Source of the DNA: a virus
DNA length: 24,137 bases
Virus record (IMG/VR): IMGVR_UViG_3300042905_003448
Coordinates: 1 to 24,137 of that record
Strand: one strand, 5' to 3'
The position numbers and the translations under genes were made by a program. Below, piece by piece: positions 1 to 7,811 of this stretch. The first letter of the stretch is position 1. Each line of letters begins with the position of its first letter. Under the pieces are notes generated by a model that worked only from the letters and a program-made list of their open reading frames with translations, had not been told where the DNA came from and searched no databases.

Positions 1-580
1 GCTGATTGAGCCGGTAGGCAACCGAATAACTGGTGAGAATCATGCGGATTGCATCGCCGACCGACTTGCCGCCGGTGGTCGGCTGATAGTCGTCAAGCAG
101 GGCATTGATGTTGAATCGGACGTTATCGGAGTTGTCGATCGGACTGACAACCGGCACACGTTCTGCCCGAGCGATCAGGCCGCGAGCTTCGAACGTGTAG
201 GCATACCACGGCGTACCCGAGTTCTCGGTCGGTCGGCATTCATGCACATTGCCGCAGAAAACGAGCGGGATATTGGCCTCGCCCGCGGAACTGAAACTGG
301 CAGACTGGTTCGTTCGGCTGTCGAAATAAATGCGAACTTCCGCCCCTTGCAAGCTCCAGACATTATCGGTTGTAACAGTACCGTTAGAGCTGGTCGGGCT
401 CTTTTGTGGCCCCTTGCCAAGCAGCGCGAACTGGGCCGACGGAGTGCCGGAGAGCTGGAAGGTTGATACAGAGCTGATCTGAACGCCAAGCAGGCCGGGA
501 TCAAGATTAGCAGGCGTAAGATTAGCGGGCAGATTGGCTGTCTGCTGCCTGAAATAAATGAGCGGTTTGGGATAAGCCAT
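1..580 (-). CDS. Probable tail/baseplate hub-like protein, 3' end cut by window edge
   Basis: An open frame begins with ATG at 580 and stays open to base 1, giving 193 residues without a stop, so the C-terminus lies outside the window. It starts 3 bases after the stop of the preceding gene, with GGGAG upstream. The protein begins MAYPKPLIYF. Its middle has a beta-rich stretch with FCGNVHEC followed by YTFEARGLIARAERVPV, and a later segment KSVGDAIRMILTSY. The order 'small beta barrel with a G-x-V strand, then an ARD-like strand, then a helix with a-x-x-I-x-x-I/L-L' resembles tail hub (gpD/VgrG-like) or Tal-type proteins that cap the tail tip. Its place just after the tape-measure candidate fits. 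The family call is from pattern only; a distal tail protein is the main alternative. Confidence 0.6.
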   Translation of the reverse strand, partial: MAYPKPLIYFRQQTANLPANLTPANLDPGLLGVQISSVSTFQLSGTPSAQFALLGKGPQKSPTSSNGTVTTDNVWSLQGAEVRIYFDSRTNQSASFSSAGEANIPLVFCGNVHECRPTENSGTPWYAYTFEARGLIARAERVPVVSPIDNSDNVRFNINALLDDYQPTTGGKSVGDAIRMILTSYSVAYRLNQ

Positions 581-583
581 AAC

Positions 584-2476
584 TTAGCGACTCCCACGAA
601 AGCCGGGCCGGGTGCGAACCATGGCATTGCGCCTGAGTGTGGACTGCTGCATCATGATCATCATGCGATTCTGCTGAAACTGGCTGAAGGCCATGTTTTG
701 CTCTTCGTTGAGCATCATCATGAAGTTCTCGGCCGGCGACATGCCATTTGCCATACCTGCAGCGGCATCCTGCAACATACGGTATTGACCATAACCTTCT
801 GTGTAAAGCTCTCCGGCCAGTTCTCTGGCTTTTGCAGCCGGAACTCCGCTGGCAAGCAGATCTTCAACGATCATTGCCCGCAAGTTGTTTCGCTGCAAGG
901 TGCGGCCGTTGCTACGAGCCGCGTTGGCCTGAATGCCGCCGAAAGAGGCTGCAATGTTGCCGACATACCGGCCACGATTGGCTGCAAACGACTGCTGCCA
1001 AGGTGCCTGTGCCTGCTTTTGAGCCTGCTCCAGCGATTTGCCGAACGATCCCATGATATCATCCAGCCCCTCGCCGCCTTGAGTGTAGCCGGAAAGGATG
1101 TTGCGAGCCTGGTCGTTGATGGCTTTGATGTCGGCAAAAGGATTGGCGGCGGAAGCCCGAAGTGACTGGATGCGATTGGCGTCGAAAACGCTCATATTCG
1201 ACGAGATGCTGACTGCTGATCTTGCTTCGTCCCGAAGGCTTTGGGGTATCTTGTCGCCGGCCGTTTCAAGAGCCCTTCTGGCATCCGCATCGCCCGAGAG
1301 TGTCTTCTGGATCAGGGTGGCATACTTGCCAAGATCGCCCGGCCCCAGATTGAGCTCTGCCTGCTGCATAAAGTCGCTGACTTGCGGACTGCCTTTTCCT
1401 GTGCCGCTGAAAAGGTAGTTTATTGCGGAGCTTGTGCCAGGAAATCCGGGGATGCGGTAGTTATTTGCATTAAATAGCCGCTTGGCTTCTGCCTGAATTT
1501 CTTCTTCCGACGACTTGGCGGCATTTCGGATCAACTGGCCGGTAAAGTCGCCGCCCAGATCGAGCCCGGCGACGTTTCGCCCCTTGGCCATTTCTTGAGG
1601 TGACATGGCGTTGATCATGCTTGCAAGCTCGGCATTTGACACATCGGCGCCCGCTGCCCGCTGGGAACCGGCCAGTGCTCTTGCACTTTCAGCCATGTAC
1701 TGGCGGCCGAGGGCTGATTCCTGCCCGTATTTGTTGATGTAATAAGAAGCGTCGGATGCCTGTTGTTGCAGCTTCTCTGCACGGGATCGATCAGCGATGC
1801 CAAAGAGGCTGTTTTCTCGACTGCCCAGGTCGTAGCCAAGATACTTGGCGATCGGTTCGCGGTTTTCGTAGGCAACAAGGGCTGTGGTTGCTCCGAGAGC
1901 GGTATAGCCCGCAAGATTTTGGGCCATCACAGGCGACATGCCGAGCGTCGAGCCGAGCCCCTGAGCCATAAACGGCAGATTGTTTAACACACCGCGAAAG
2001 CCGGAGTAGTACAAGTCTTCGAGGCCGTAGCCGAGCGACTGGATACCGACGACCCGCTGCCAGTCTGCAAGCCGCTTCTGCCGCATTTGCTCTTGAGACA
2101 GGCGATTGTCCGAGCCATCAAGATTCTGTTCCGACATCGCCGCCTGAAATGCGGACGCGATCGGATCGATGCCTGAGATGCGGGAACGACCCAACCCACC
2201 GGCTGAGGCTGCGTTGCTGTTGTGGCTGTTGTTGCCGGAATTGACCGAGCCGGGGCTGGTTCCAATTCCTCCTCCGCCACCTCCACCACCACCGCCTGAA
2301 CCACCACCACCAGTTCCGCCTCCTCCACCAGAGCCTCCGCCGCCCCCGAAGTTCATGCCGGCCTGCTTTTGCAGTTCGATCATGCGTTCGAGCTGAGCGT
2401 TGTATTCTTTGAGGTCGGCAAGGCTGGTTGGGCCGAGCCGACTATTGATGATGAAGTCGTAGGTCTGGACTGGCAT
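584..2476 (-). CDS. Probable tape measure protein with long Gly-rich linker
   Basis: This 630-residue protein follows the major tail protein gene by 15 bases and precedes a tail hub-like gene, the normal slot of the tape measure, which sets tail length and is ejected with the DNA. Residues 18-40 form a charged, helix-prone segment. Residues 44-70 are almost pure glycine with single Ser/Thr breaks, including a run of ten glycines. Residues 75-95 are Ser/Asn-rich. The rest is mostly alpha-helical and Ala/Gln-rich, with a hydrophobic stretch around 165-205 (GVLNNLPFMAQGLG onwards), and the C-terminus is Met-rich. If it is a tape measure it would specify a tail of roughly 95 nm by the usual 0.15 nm per residue. 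No zinc-peptidase or lysozyme motif is seen. The assignment rests on position and composition; another tail-interior protein is possible. Confidence 0.55.
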   Translation of the reverse strand: MPVQTYDFIINSRLGPTSLADLKEYNAQLERMIELQKQAGMNFGGGGGSGGGGGTGGGGSGGGGGGGGGGIGTSPGSVNSGNNSHNSNAASAGGLGRSRISGIDPIASAFQAAMSEQNLDGSDNRLSQEQMRQKRLADWQRVVGIQSLGYGLEDLYYSGFRGVLNNLPFMAQGLGSTLGMSPVMAQNLAGYTALGATTALVAYENREPIAKYLGYDLGSRENSLFGIADRSRAEKLQQQASDASYYINKYGQESALGRQYMAESARALAGSQRAAGADVSNAELASMINAMSPQEMAKGRNVAGLDLGGDFTGQLIRNAAKSSEEEIQAEAKRLFNANNYRIPGFPGTSSAINYLFSGTGKGSPQVSDFMQQAELNLGPGDLGKYATLIQKTLSGDADARRALETAGDKIPQSLRDEARSAVSISSNMSVFDANRIQSLRASAANPFADIKAINDQARNILSGYTQGGEGLDDIMGSFGKSLEQAQKQAQAPWQQSFAANRGRYVGNIAASFGGIQANAARSNGRTLQRNNLRAMIVEDLLASGVPAAKARELAGELYTEGYGQYRMLQDAAAGMANGMSPAENFMMMLNEEQNMAFSQFQQNRMMIMMQQSTLRRNAMVRTRPGFRGSR

Positions 2477-2486
2477 CGATCAGTCC
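2467..2486 (-). promoter_or_regulatory. Hairpin enclosing the start codon and overlapping the RBS of the tape-measure candidate
   Basis: In minus sense GGACTG (2486-2481) pairs perfectly with CAGTCC (2472-2467) around an 8-base loop that contains the ATG at 2476-2474. The ribosome binding site AAAGGA overlaps the 5' arm. Folding in the mRNA would hide the Shine-Dalgarno bases and place the start codon in the loop, a simple way to lower tape-measure output relative to the abundant tail tube protein encoded just upstream. The stem is short, so any effect is inferred. Confidence 0.35.
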
Positions 2487-2491
2487 TTTAG

Positions 2492-3595
2492 TTAGCTGAC
2501 ATTCCAGTCAAACGTGTTGCAGTTGGCCGGATCGTAAAGCACTGTGCCGCTGATCTGGGCCGCAAAGATGTCGGGGATTGGTGTAATGTCGGCCAATCCG
2601 TCGAAAACAACATTGCTGCCGAGGTCAAAACTGATCTTTTTGGTGCCGTCGTCGATCACGACCGCGATTGCATTTCGGCCGTTTGTCACTGCGTCTCGCA
2701 TGTCGCGATACCGCTTGCGGTAGATCAGCGAGCCGAAGCCGGAGTCTTCCGAGCCGGTGCCGTCCGGGTCAGTAAGATCCACCACCAGCGAGATTTGAAC
2801 AGCCTGGCTGGTCTTCTGGATACGATCCAGCACCCCGTCGGAGTGGCTGGAAGTTGCAAGCTGGTTGACGAAACTCAGGGCGACCGAGCGAACCGTCACG
2901 AGTTTGCCTCGGTCTGGCGTAGCCCAGCTCTTTGTGCCGCCGGTCGTGGTGTAGAGTGGTGTACCGTCGAAGTCGATATACACCGATGTATGCTTGAACG
3001 TGAAGAGATTCATAGGGTATTCCGTGCAGGCAGGCTCTTTGCCCTTGGCCGGAACGCCGCTGGTTACGGTAATCGGTGTGCAGGTTGAGCCGACAAGCTG
3101 AAACTGACACTGGACGATTGGGCTCTGGGCGCCGACCGAAAGGCCGAATGCACCGAACTTGACGCCCTTGTAACTGTCTGCACGAAGCCGGGGAGCAATC
3201 GGGTCGGAGTCCCAGAAGCAGCGATCAACCTGAAAGCTGGGAATATCGCCGAGCGGGTTGGTGGCCGACTCCTTGGCGAGTGCCGCATCCAGCAGGAAAT
3301 CGGCCTGTTCGCGATAGAGCTTTGTGCCGAATGAGCCGTTGACGGAATAGCCGGTCACGACACCGTGGCGAACGCCGCCCTTGGAGGCGTAGCTAACGAC
3401 CGGCACAAAGTTGTTTGTGTCCGTAATGACAAGTGACTGATCTTCGATGTCGGGGATGATGTAGTCTGTCCCCTTGGTGCCGCCGGAAGCGTAGCCGTAG
3501 CTGGTTGATGCCTGCTTGACATTGGTGCCGCGAAACTCGGAAGCAGTGCCGGCCGCGTTATATTCCTTGAGGATGTGTGCCCAGTAGCGTGCCAT
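2492..3595 (-). CDS. Probable major tail (tube) protein
   Basis: A 367-residue, beta-rich protein with few long helices, opening MARYWAHILKEYN. It has a strong ribosome binding site (GGAG then seven bases then ATG) and starts 3 bases after the tail-terminator candidate stops. It lies between the connector genes and the tape-measure candidate, the conserved position of the tail tube subunit in siphophages. Features include a Gly/Ser/Thr-rich N-terminal third, a Cys-containing middle (QCQFQLVGSTCTP), and a C-terminal half with strand pairs such as ISLVVDLTDPDGTG and IAVVIDDGTKKISFDL. It is longer than many tube proteins (about 150-250 aa), so an added surface domain is plausible. No contractile sheath gene accompanies it, which points to a siphovirus-like rather than myovirus tail. 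The call depends on synteny and fold impression rather than a diagnostic motif. Confidence 0.6.
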   Translation of the reverse strand: MARYWAHILKEYNAAGTASEFRGTNVKQASTSYGYASGGTKGTDYIIPDIEDQSLVITDTNNFVPVVSYASKGGVRHGVVTGYSVNGSFGTKLYREQADFLLDAALAKESATNPLGDIPSFQVDRCFWDSDPIAPRLRADSYKGVKFGAFGLSVGAQSPIVQCQFQLVGSTCTPITVTSGVPAKGKEPACTEYPMNLFTFKHTSVYIDFDGTPLYTTTGGTKSWATPDRGKLVTVRSVALSFVNQLATSSHSDGVLDRIQKTSQAVQISLVVDLTDPDGTGSEDSGFGSLIYRKRYRDMRDAVTNGRNAIAVVIDDGTKKISFDLGSNVVFDGLADITPIPDIFAAQISGTVLYDPANCNTFDWNVS

Positions 3596-3598
3596 GTC

Positions 3599-4084
3599 TT
3601 ATCTCCTGATATTTCCGACGATGGTGAGTGCCCCGGTTCCGCTGAGACACGGCGGATTACGGTATTTGTTGTGGTTAATTGCCGTATTGGAGAGAAAAGC
3701 CGTGCCGAAAACATATCGCGGGTCGTTGGCGACGACTTCGCGAAACTTTTTGTCCAGCGTGAAGAACTGGTCTGTCGCCGCCTCGATCACTTCCCAGGTA
3801 TCGATCATGGCATACTGATTGGTGCCGGGCAGAATCACCTCCATGTTGATGACAAAATCCGCCTTCTGGCTGGTGAATGTCTGGGGAAATGGGCCGGGGG
3901 CACTGTAGGTAAAGCGGATGGCCGGGCAGCGTTCGAGCGGGATGACACGATGATCCTCGGCGGTACCGGGCATGTCGTCCCACGTTTTGATGAGGCCGGA
4001 GAGTACAGGATTGCTCTGAAGGTGGCGGATATAGGCCCGCATGAGCTTGGAGCGGATGCCTTCAGGGATATTGGCACTAAACAT
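3599..4084 (-). CDS. Probable tail terminator / tail completion protein
   Basis: This 161-residue protein begins MFSANIPEGIRSKLMRAYIRHLQSNP and overlaps the upstream connector gene by 8 bases. Its size, an N-terminal helix followed by a mixed alpha/beta body (RVIPLERCPAIRFTYS, VINMEVILPG, DTWEVIEAATDQFF), and its position immediately before the major tail gene match the ring-forming terminator proteins that end tail tube growth and join the tail to the head. The strand PAIRFTYS followed by a second strand (ADFVINMEVILPG) is the usual layout for this fold. There is no unique catalytic signature, so a neck protein of the head-tail joining class is the main alternative. Confidence 0.5.
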   Translation of the reverse strand: MFSANIPEGIRSKLMRAYIRHLQSNPVLSGLIKTWDDMPGTAEDHRVIPLERCPAIRFTYSAPGPFPQTFTSQKADFVINMEVILPGTNQYAMIDTWEVIEAATDQFFTLDKKFREVVANDPRYVFGTAFLSNTAINHNKYRNPPCLSGTGALTIVGNIRR

Positions 4085-4814
4085 CGTATTTCCCTGTCGC
4101 CATGTGGTTTCCCCAGGCCAGAACCTGCCGGTCGATCTGATCCACGTCGTACTGCGTTGCCCCTCGCAGGTTGCGAAGGTTTTCGGGTGCGATCAGGTCT
4201 TCCTCAAAGAAATCCGGGTTCTTTTCGCTTCTGATGCCTTCCCAGCCACATTCAAGCGAGAATCCGTTGGATTCGTCTGACCCGTAAACAACGTAGTTTG
4301 TGATGACGTGCGAGTTCTCGTATCGCGGGGCAGTGGGCGGGCCTGTCAGGTTTTTGTAGTAGCTGCGAGAGTTGGTAATTGGGGCGTCGTCGTAACTATA
4401 GTTCTTGAAGCCGGTGAAAAGCACGCTGTCGCCATATTGCGGCGGTGCCTGTGTTACCTGAGCTTCCGTCTGGAGTGCTGCCAGATCGTAGGAAAGATTG
4501 ACGGTCGGTGCCCCTTTGGGGTCTTCGCTCTTGCGGTATCTCTTTTCGTTGGTCTTCTCAAGTATGGGCGATGGGTTTTCAGAGCCCGCCTGACCGCCAA
4601 GAATGCCGAGCTTGTTGCAAATCATGACTGTTGCTGCGAGCCGGTATTTGAGCATCGGCATGAAAAACTGTATGTTCGAGAGCCGGTGCAGGCGGTTAAT
4701 GATCTCGAAGGCGTTTGCATCGATCCGGCCTTCGTTCATGGCCGAGCGGGCGGCGGCACTTTCCGGCTGAGGCTGCTCTTCCTGCTTTACAGGATCAACT
4801 TTTGTCTCGATCAT
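4077..4814 (-). CDS. Head-tail connection region protein, family not recognised
   Basis: A 245-residue protein whose start overlaps the upstream adaptor gene by 4 bases (ATGA), suggesting coupled translation. The N-terminal 25 residues are acidic and Gln/Pro-rich and look disordered. They are followed by a helical segment (ANAFEIINRLHRLSNIQFFMPMLKYRLAATV, read in parts), a short Gly-rich turn, then a polar beta-rich C-terminal two thirds containing many Tyr and Asn residues. No enzyme motif is seen. It lies between the adaptor and the tail terminator candidate, so a role in the neck or head completion is the likeliest. I do not recognise a family, and a minor capsid decoration role cannot be excluded. 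Confidence 0.5.
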   Translation of the reverse strand: MIETKVDPVKQEEQPQPESAAARSAMNEGRIDANAFEIINRLHRLSNIQFFMPMLKYRLAATVMICNKLGILGGQAGSENPSPILEKTNEKRYRKSEDPKGAPTVNLSYDLAALQTEAQVTQAPPQYGDSVLFTGFKNYSYDDAPITNSRSYYKNLTGPPTAPRYENSHVITNYVVYGSDESNGFSLECGWEGIRSEKNPDFFEEDLIAPENLRNLRGATQYDVDQIDRQVLAWGNHMATGKYDV

Positions 4815-5665
4815 GCGGTTGTCCTTCCGTCGGCAATGCGAAGATCGACGGCGTAGCCCGCTTCGCCTTTACCGTTGACATCGAAGAGTGCGACGGCCGA
4901 TTGCATGATTGAGTTGGCCAGGCTGTAGTGCTTCTGACTGATCTCCTGATAGCTGCCTGTGGTGGGCGTGCTGGAGAGGGCGTTGGTGATCAGATAGAGC
5001 GAGTAGTGAGCGGCCGCGTCTCGCAAGGGAACGTCCACAATCAGCTTGTTCTGGCTGAGTAGCTGGGCGACATACTGCGAACCGTAGGAATTGGGCGAGA
5101 CGACCCCGTAATTGATCGCCTGCAAGCCGTAGAAATTGGTGTTGGAGCTGGCCCTGAGAATACAGGAGTCGATCCAGAGCTTTGCCCGGTATCGCTGGCG
5201 GGAGAAGCCCGAGAGATCGTTGTCGGTGTGGGTGTTTTCGAGGTAGGGGGCTTTTTCCAGCAGGTCGCCGTAGTCGCAATAGACTTTCAGGCAGTCGGAC
5301 GAGCCGGTTTTGGGCGTGGCATTGACCCGCAGAAAGCCGCGAAAGATCTCGCGAGGCGACGGGTAGCAAGTCTGGCCGTTAGGATTCAGGACAACACGCA
5401 GCGAATAGATGCCGGTGTTCAGCTCAAGCTCTGGAATGAATATCTGGTATTCGCCGTCTGAAGGGATTGTCCAGGAGGCGGTCGGCTCTTCGTATGTAGG
5501 CGATCCGGGCAGGCCGGTGGCAATCTCGACCGTAAAGGTTTCTGCACCGTTGAAGCCGGTGATGGCATACCCGCTCTCGTCAAAGACCTTGCGGGTGAAA
5601 GAACGCGCCATGCCCTGAGACACATCGTAAATCTTGCGATCAAGCGGTTGGGGCTCTTTGAACAT
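4811..5665 (-). CDS. Probable head-tail adaptor with N-terminal BppU_N/Ig-like domain
   Basis: This 284-residue protein follows the major capsid gene. Residues 1-115 look like a beta-sandwich: strands such as AETFTVEIATG, EYQIFIPELELNTGIYSLRVVLN and a closing FRGFLRV match the BppU_N/Ig-like pattern of many phage structural proteins. Residues 125-284 are mainly helical (CLKVYCDYGDLLEKAP, RYRAKLWIDSCILRA, DAAAHYSLYLITNAL) and resemble the gp6/gp15-type adaptors that dock on the portal. The fusion of a surface-type sandwich to a connector is unusual. No good ribosome binding site precedes ATG 5665, and an in-frame TAA lies three codons upstream, so the start cannot be moved far. Adaptor identity comes from position and the helical C-terminal half. 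Confidence 0.5.
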   Translation of the reverse strand: MFKEPQPLDRKIYDVSQGMARSFTRKVFDESGYAITGFNGAETFTVEIATGLPGSPTYEEPTASWTIPSDGEYQIFIPELELNTGIYSLRVVLNPNGQTCYPSPREIFRGFLRVNATPKTGSSDCLKVYCDYGDLLEKAPYLENTHTDNDLSGFSRQRYRAKLWIDSCILRASSNTNFYGLQAINYGVVSPNSYGSQYVAQLLSQNKLIVDVPLRDAAAHYSLYLITNALSSTPTTGSYQEISQKHYSLANSIMQSAVALFDVNGKGEAGYAVDLRIADGRTTA

Positions 5666-5695
5666 GGCGCGTTACTCGGGCAGGAGTTTCGGGAA

Positions 5696-6865
5696 TTACT
5701 TGGCTGTGAGCCAAGCGGACGGGCTACGGACGGCAAACTCTGGCCGGTACACCATGGCACCGAACAGGCTGTCGAACGTCATGATGTAGGTGAACTGCTT
5801 CGGATCGTAGGAGATCATGAAGCGGATCGGGATGCCCCGGTAGTAGGCCATCGATGCCTGAACACCGACGGAAGGCGGCGGCAGTTCGAGCGGACGATAG
5901 GCGACTGCGAATGCACGTCGGTGGAACAGGATATTGTGGTAGCGGAACTTGCCCGCATTGCCACCTGTGCCTGTTTCCATAGGCACGTCCAGGTCCCAAT
6001 CAACATTCACGCCGAATGTCGTATTGATGCGGGCAGACGCACGAACGCCAGCCGCGATGCCTTCACCGACGGACGTTTGGGCCGTCCACTGGGTATCTGT
6101 GATGATCTTGGAGAAGGTTGACGGGCGAACCAGCAGAAACATGTTCTGGGTGTCGTCTGTCGGAGCCTTGGCTTCCGTCAGGTTCTGCCACATCTGGGCC
6201 AGAACCGGAATCGAGAGGATGTGTGTGGTCGAACTGTCGGTGTCGACCGGAGCATTACCCTTACCGGCAAAACCGGCCCATTCCGCGTCGGACATGCCGG
6301 AAGCGGTCTGGTCGGCTGAGCCCACTGCGCCGTTGGCCTTGAGCAGCGACGTGAGCGAGCCAGTGCCGAAGATACGGTCGTTGGCCGCTACGCCGGTGCT
6401 GATGGTGTTGAAGATCATCCGCTGGAGCGTCCGGTTGACGTAGCTGGTGAACTTCTTGATGGCTTCGTCCACGAACATGCGACGCAGTTCTTCCGGGCGA
6501 GCCGCAAGAGCCTTGTCCATATCGGGAATCACGAAGGCATACGTCGGGTGCTGGTCGAGCGTCAAAAACCGGCGAACGGTCTTGACGGGGTTCAGCGTGA
6601 CGTTGGTTCCGTAGGCGGTTGTCATGTTGGTGACATCGCCGGTGGAATCCGGGAAGTTAATTTCGATGGTCTTGCCCTGATAGGCCGAGTTCGACGGATC
6701 GATGTCGGTCATCACAAGGTCAAGGAACTTATTCGGGCCAACCAGTGCTTCCTGAGCCTGCTGGAAGGCCGAAATGATGTTGCCAAAAAGCGAGTCGTAA
6801 CCGTTGGATGAAGGAGTTGAGCCATTCCAGCCAAACTGCCTTACACCCGGATCATAAATACCCAT
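5696..6865 (-). CDS. Major capsid protein
   Basis: A 389-residue protein immediately downstream of the scaffold gene. It forms the icosahedral shell, and its HK97-type fold is suggested by the order of elements: an N-terminal arm (GNIISAFQQAQEALVGPNKFL), a Tyr/Phe-rich E-loop-like region (TYAFVIPDMDKALAARPEELRR), a long spine-like helix (FVDEAIKKFTSYVNRTLQRMIF), and a C-terminal signature KFRYHNILFHRRAFAVAYRPLELPPP. A strand with a conserved R/H-rich FHR-Afala-RPL pattern is common near the end of capsid proteins of scaffold-dependent phages. There is no N-terminal delta domain, which agrees with a separate scaffold gene. AAGGGG lies about 12 bases upstream of the ATG. This is one of the firmest structural calls in the window. 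Confidence 0.85.
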   Translation of the reverse strand: MGIYDPGVRQFGWNGSTPSSNGYDSLFGNIISAFQQAQEALVGPNKFLDLVMTDIDPSNSAYQGKTIEINFPDSTGDVTNMTTAYGTNVTLNPVKTVRRFLTLDQHPTYAFVIPDMDKALAARPEELRRMFVDEAIKKFTSYVNRTLQRMIFNTISTGVAANDRIFGTGSLTSLLKANGAVGSADQTASGMSDAEWAGFAGKGNAPVDTDSSTTHILSIPVLAQMWQNLTEAKAPTDDTQNMFLLVRPSTFSKIITDTQWTAQTSVGEGIAAGVRASARINTTFGVNVDWDLDVPMETGTGGNAGKFRYHNILFHRRAFAVAYRPLELPPPSVGVQASMAYYRGIPIRFMISYDPKQFTYIMTFDSLFGAMVYRPEFAVRSPSAWLTAK

Positions 6866-6909
6866 TGTGAGTCATTCCCCTTGCAGGCGATCTGACTCAG
6901 GCGATGGCT

Positions 6910-7755
6910 TTAACTGTCGCTACTCTGGATAACGGCACCTTGGGCCACTGCCTGAGCCAAAGCACCCTGATTTGCAGCCAGCCACGCGGGGTCACGCAGA
7001 CGCGCCGACATGGAAGGCAGGTTCGTTGGTGCGGGCCCGCCGCGACCTTGCAGATCGCCGTATCCTCGGAACTGTGGCGGCATCGGGGCCGGCTGTTGCG
7101 GTGCCATTCCGTTGGGCATCGCTCGGGCGGCTTGTGGGGCAGGCGGCACTTGTCCTTGTGGCCGCTGCTGCTGTGGAGGTGGAGGTGGCGTATTGGCCTG
7201 CTGAAACAACTCGCGTTGCTGCTGCTGGACAACCGCACCTTGCTCGAATGCCGACTGCATCTGTCCGGGAACGCTGTCATCTGCCGCTGGTTCGGCCTGG
7301 TCGTTTTGACTTGAAACGACTTGGAAAAGCTGGGGAAACTCTGAGTACGCCGTTTGTACAACGTCGTTCAATATCTCCGGGGTCAGTTCATTAACCAACT
7401 CGGGAGCGTAATTTACGGCCTTGAGTATCTGCCGTGCCGTCACCCCTTCAGCCAGCAATCCTTCCAGTGCGCCTTCGAAAGATTGCAGGTGGTTGGAAAG
7501 TCGCTGTTCAGACTGATAAGCATTGAACTGTTCGTACTGATCCTCGGGCATTTGCATCCGGGGATCTTCCTTCAGCTCCTTGTACCCTCTTGCAAGGGTG
7601 ACAAGCTGCCCTTTCATCTCTTCGAGTTGAGCCTGCGCAGCTTTCAGCTCGTCGAGTGCCCGCTGTCGTTCCTGCCGCATGCGCTTGGCTGCGGAGTTGA
7701 CCTTGCGGTACTCGTGATACGGAACGCTGTGCTGGTTTTCAAATCCATCTGCCAT
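6910..7755 (-). CDS. Capsid scaffolding protein
   Basis: A 281-residue acidic, Gln-rich protein directly before the major capsid gene, as expected for a scaffold that shapes the procapsid and then leaves. Residues 15-65 form a strong coiled coil (AAKRMRQERQRALDELKAAQ and the following QLEEMKGQLVTLARGYKELK). The middle, about 85-150, is helical and acidic. From about 165 there is a Gln/Pro-rich disordered region with PPPPP tracts, and the C-terminus ends with a helix (AWLAANQGALAQAVAQGAV) that could bind the coat. The start at 7755 has AGGAG at good spacing. No protease domain is fused to it. A conserved intergenic dyad precedes it at 7794-7809. Confidence 0.8.
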   Translation of the reverse strand: MADGFENQHSVPYHEYRKVNSAAKRMRQERQRALDELKAAQAQLEEMKGQLVTLARGYKELKEDPRMQMPEDQYEQFNAYQSEQRLSNHLQSFEGALEGLLAEGVTARQILKAVNYAPELVNELTPEILNDVVQTAYSEFPQLFQVVSSQNDQAEPAADDSVPGQMQSAFEQGAVVQQQQRELFQQANTPPPPPQQQRPQGQVPPAPQAARAMPNGMAPQQPAPMPPQFRGYGDLQGRGGPAPTNLPSMSARLRDPAWLAANQGALAQAVAQGAVIQSSDS

Positions 7756-7793
7756 ACGACTACTCCTGCCCTTATTGTCAGTGCCCTAAGTGT

Positions 7794-7809
7794 ACTGGTC
7801 AATACCAGT
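7794..7809 (-). promoter_or_regulatory. Intergenic dyad, copy C, upstream of scaffold gene
   Basis: This is a perfect inverted repeat, ACTGGT-CAAT-ACCAGT on the plus strand. In minus sense it contains the core GTATTGACC followed by AGTACACTT, identical over that tail to the copy at 22443. It lies in the 56-base gap between the end of the 1500-aa gene and the scaffold start, 38 bases from the ATG. The block it precedes is scaffold, capsid, connector and tail. Possible roles are a phage-specific promoter element, a repressor or stoperator site, or an RNA hairpin used for processing or translation control. Confidence 0.55.
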
Positions 7810-7811
7810 TA

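Noticed and set aside
781-790. Another copy of the dyad core (GGTATTGACC on the plus strand)
   Set aside because: It lies inside the tape-measure coding sequence, lacks the CTGGT/ACCAG arms and the AGTACACTT tail, and the amino acids it encodes fit the gene, so it looks like chance.
2477-3595. Frameshifted tail-assembly chaperone gene between major tail protein and tape measure
   Set aside because: Only 15 bases separate the two genes, and no additional overlapping frame of suitable size with a slippery site was seen.
7774-7802. Possible sigma-70 promoter at copy C of the dyad (TTGACC, 17 bases, GACAAT, minus strand)
   Set aside because: A start site about 7 bases after GACAAT would fall on the AGGAG ribosome binding site of the scaffold gene, leaving no leader, and the other dyad copies lack a matching -10 at that spacing.
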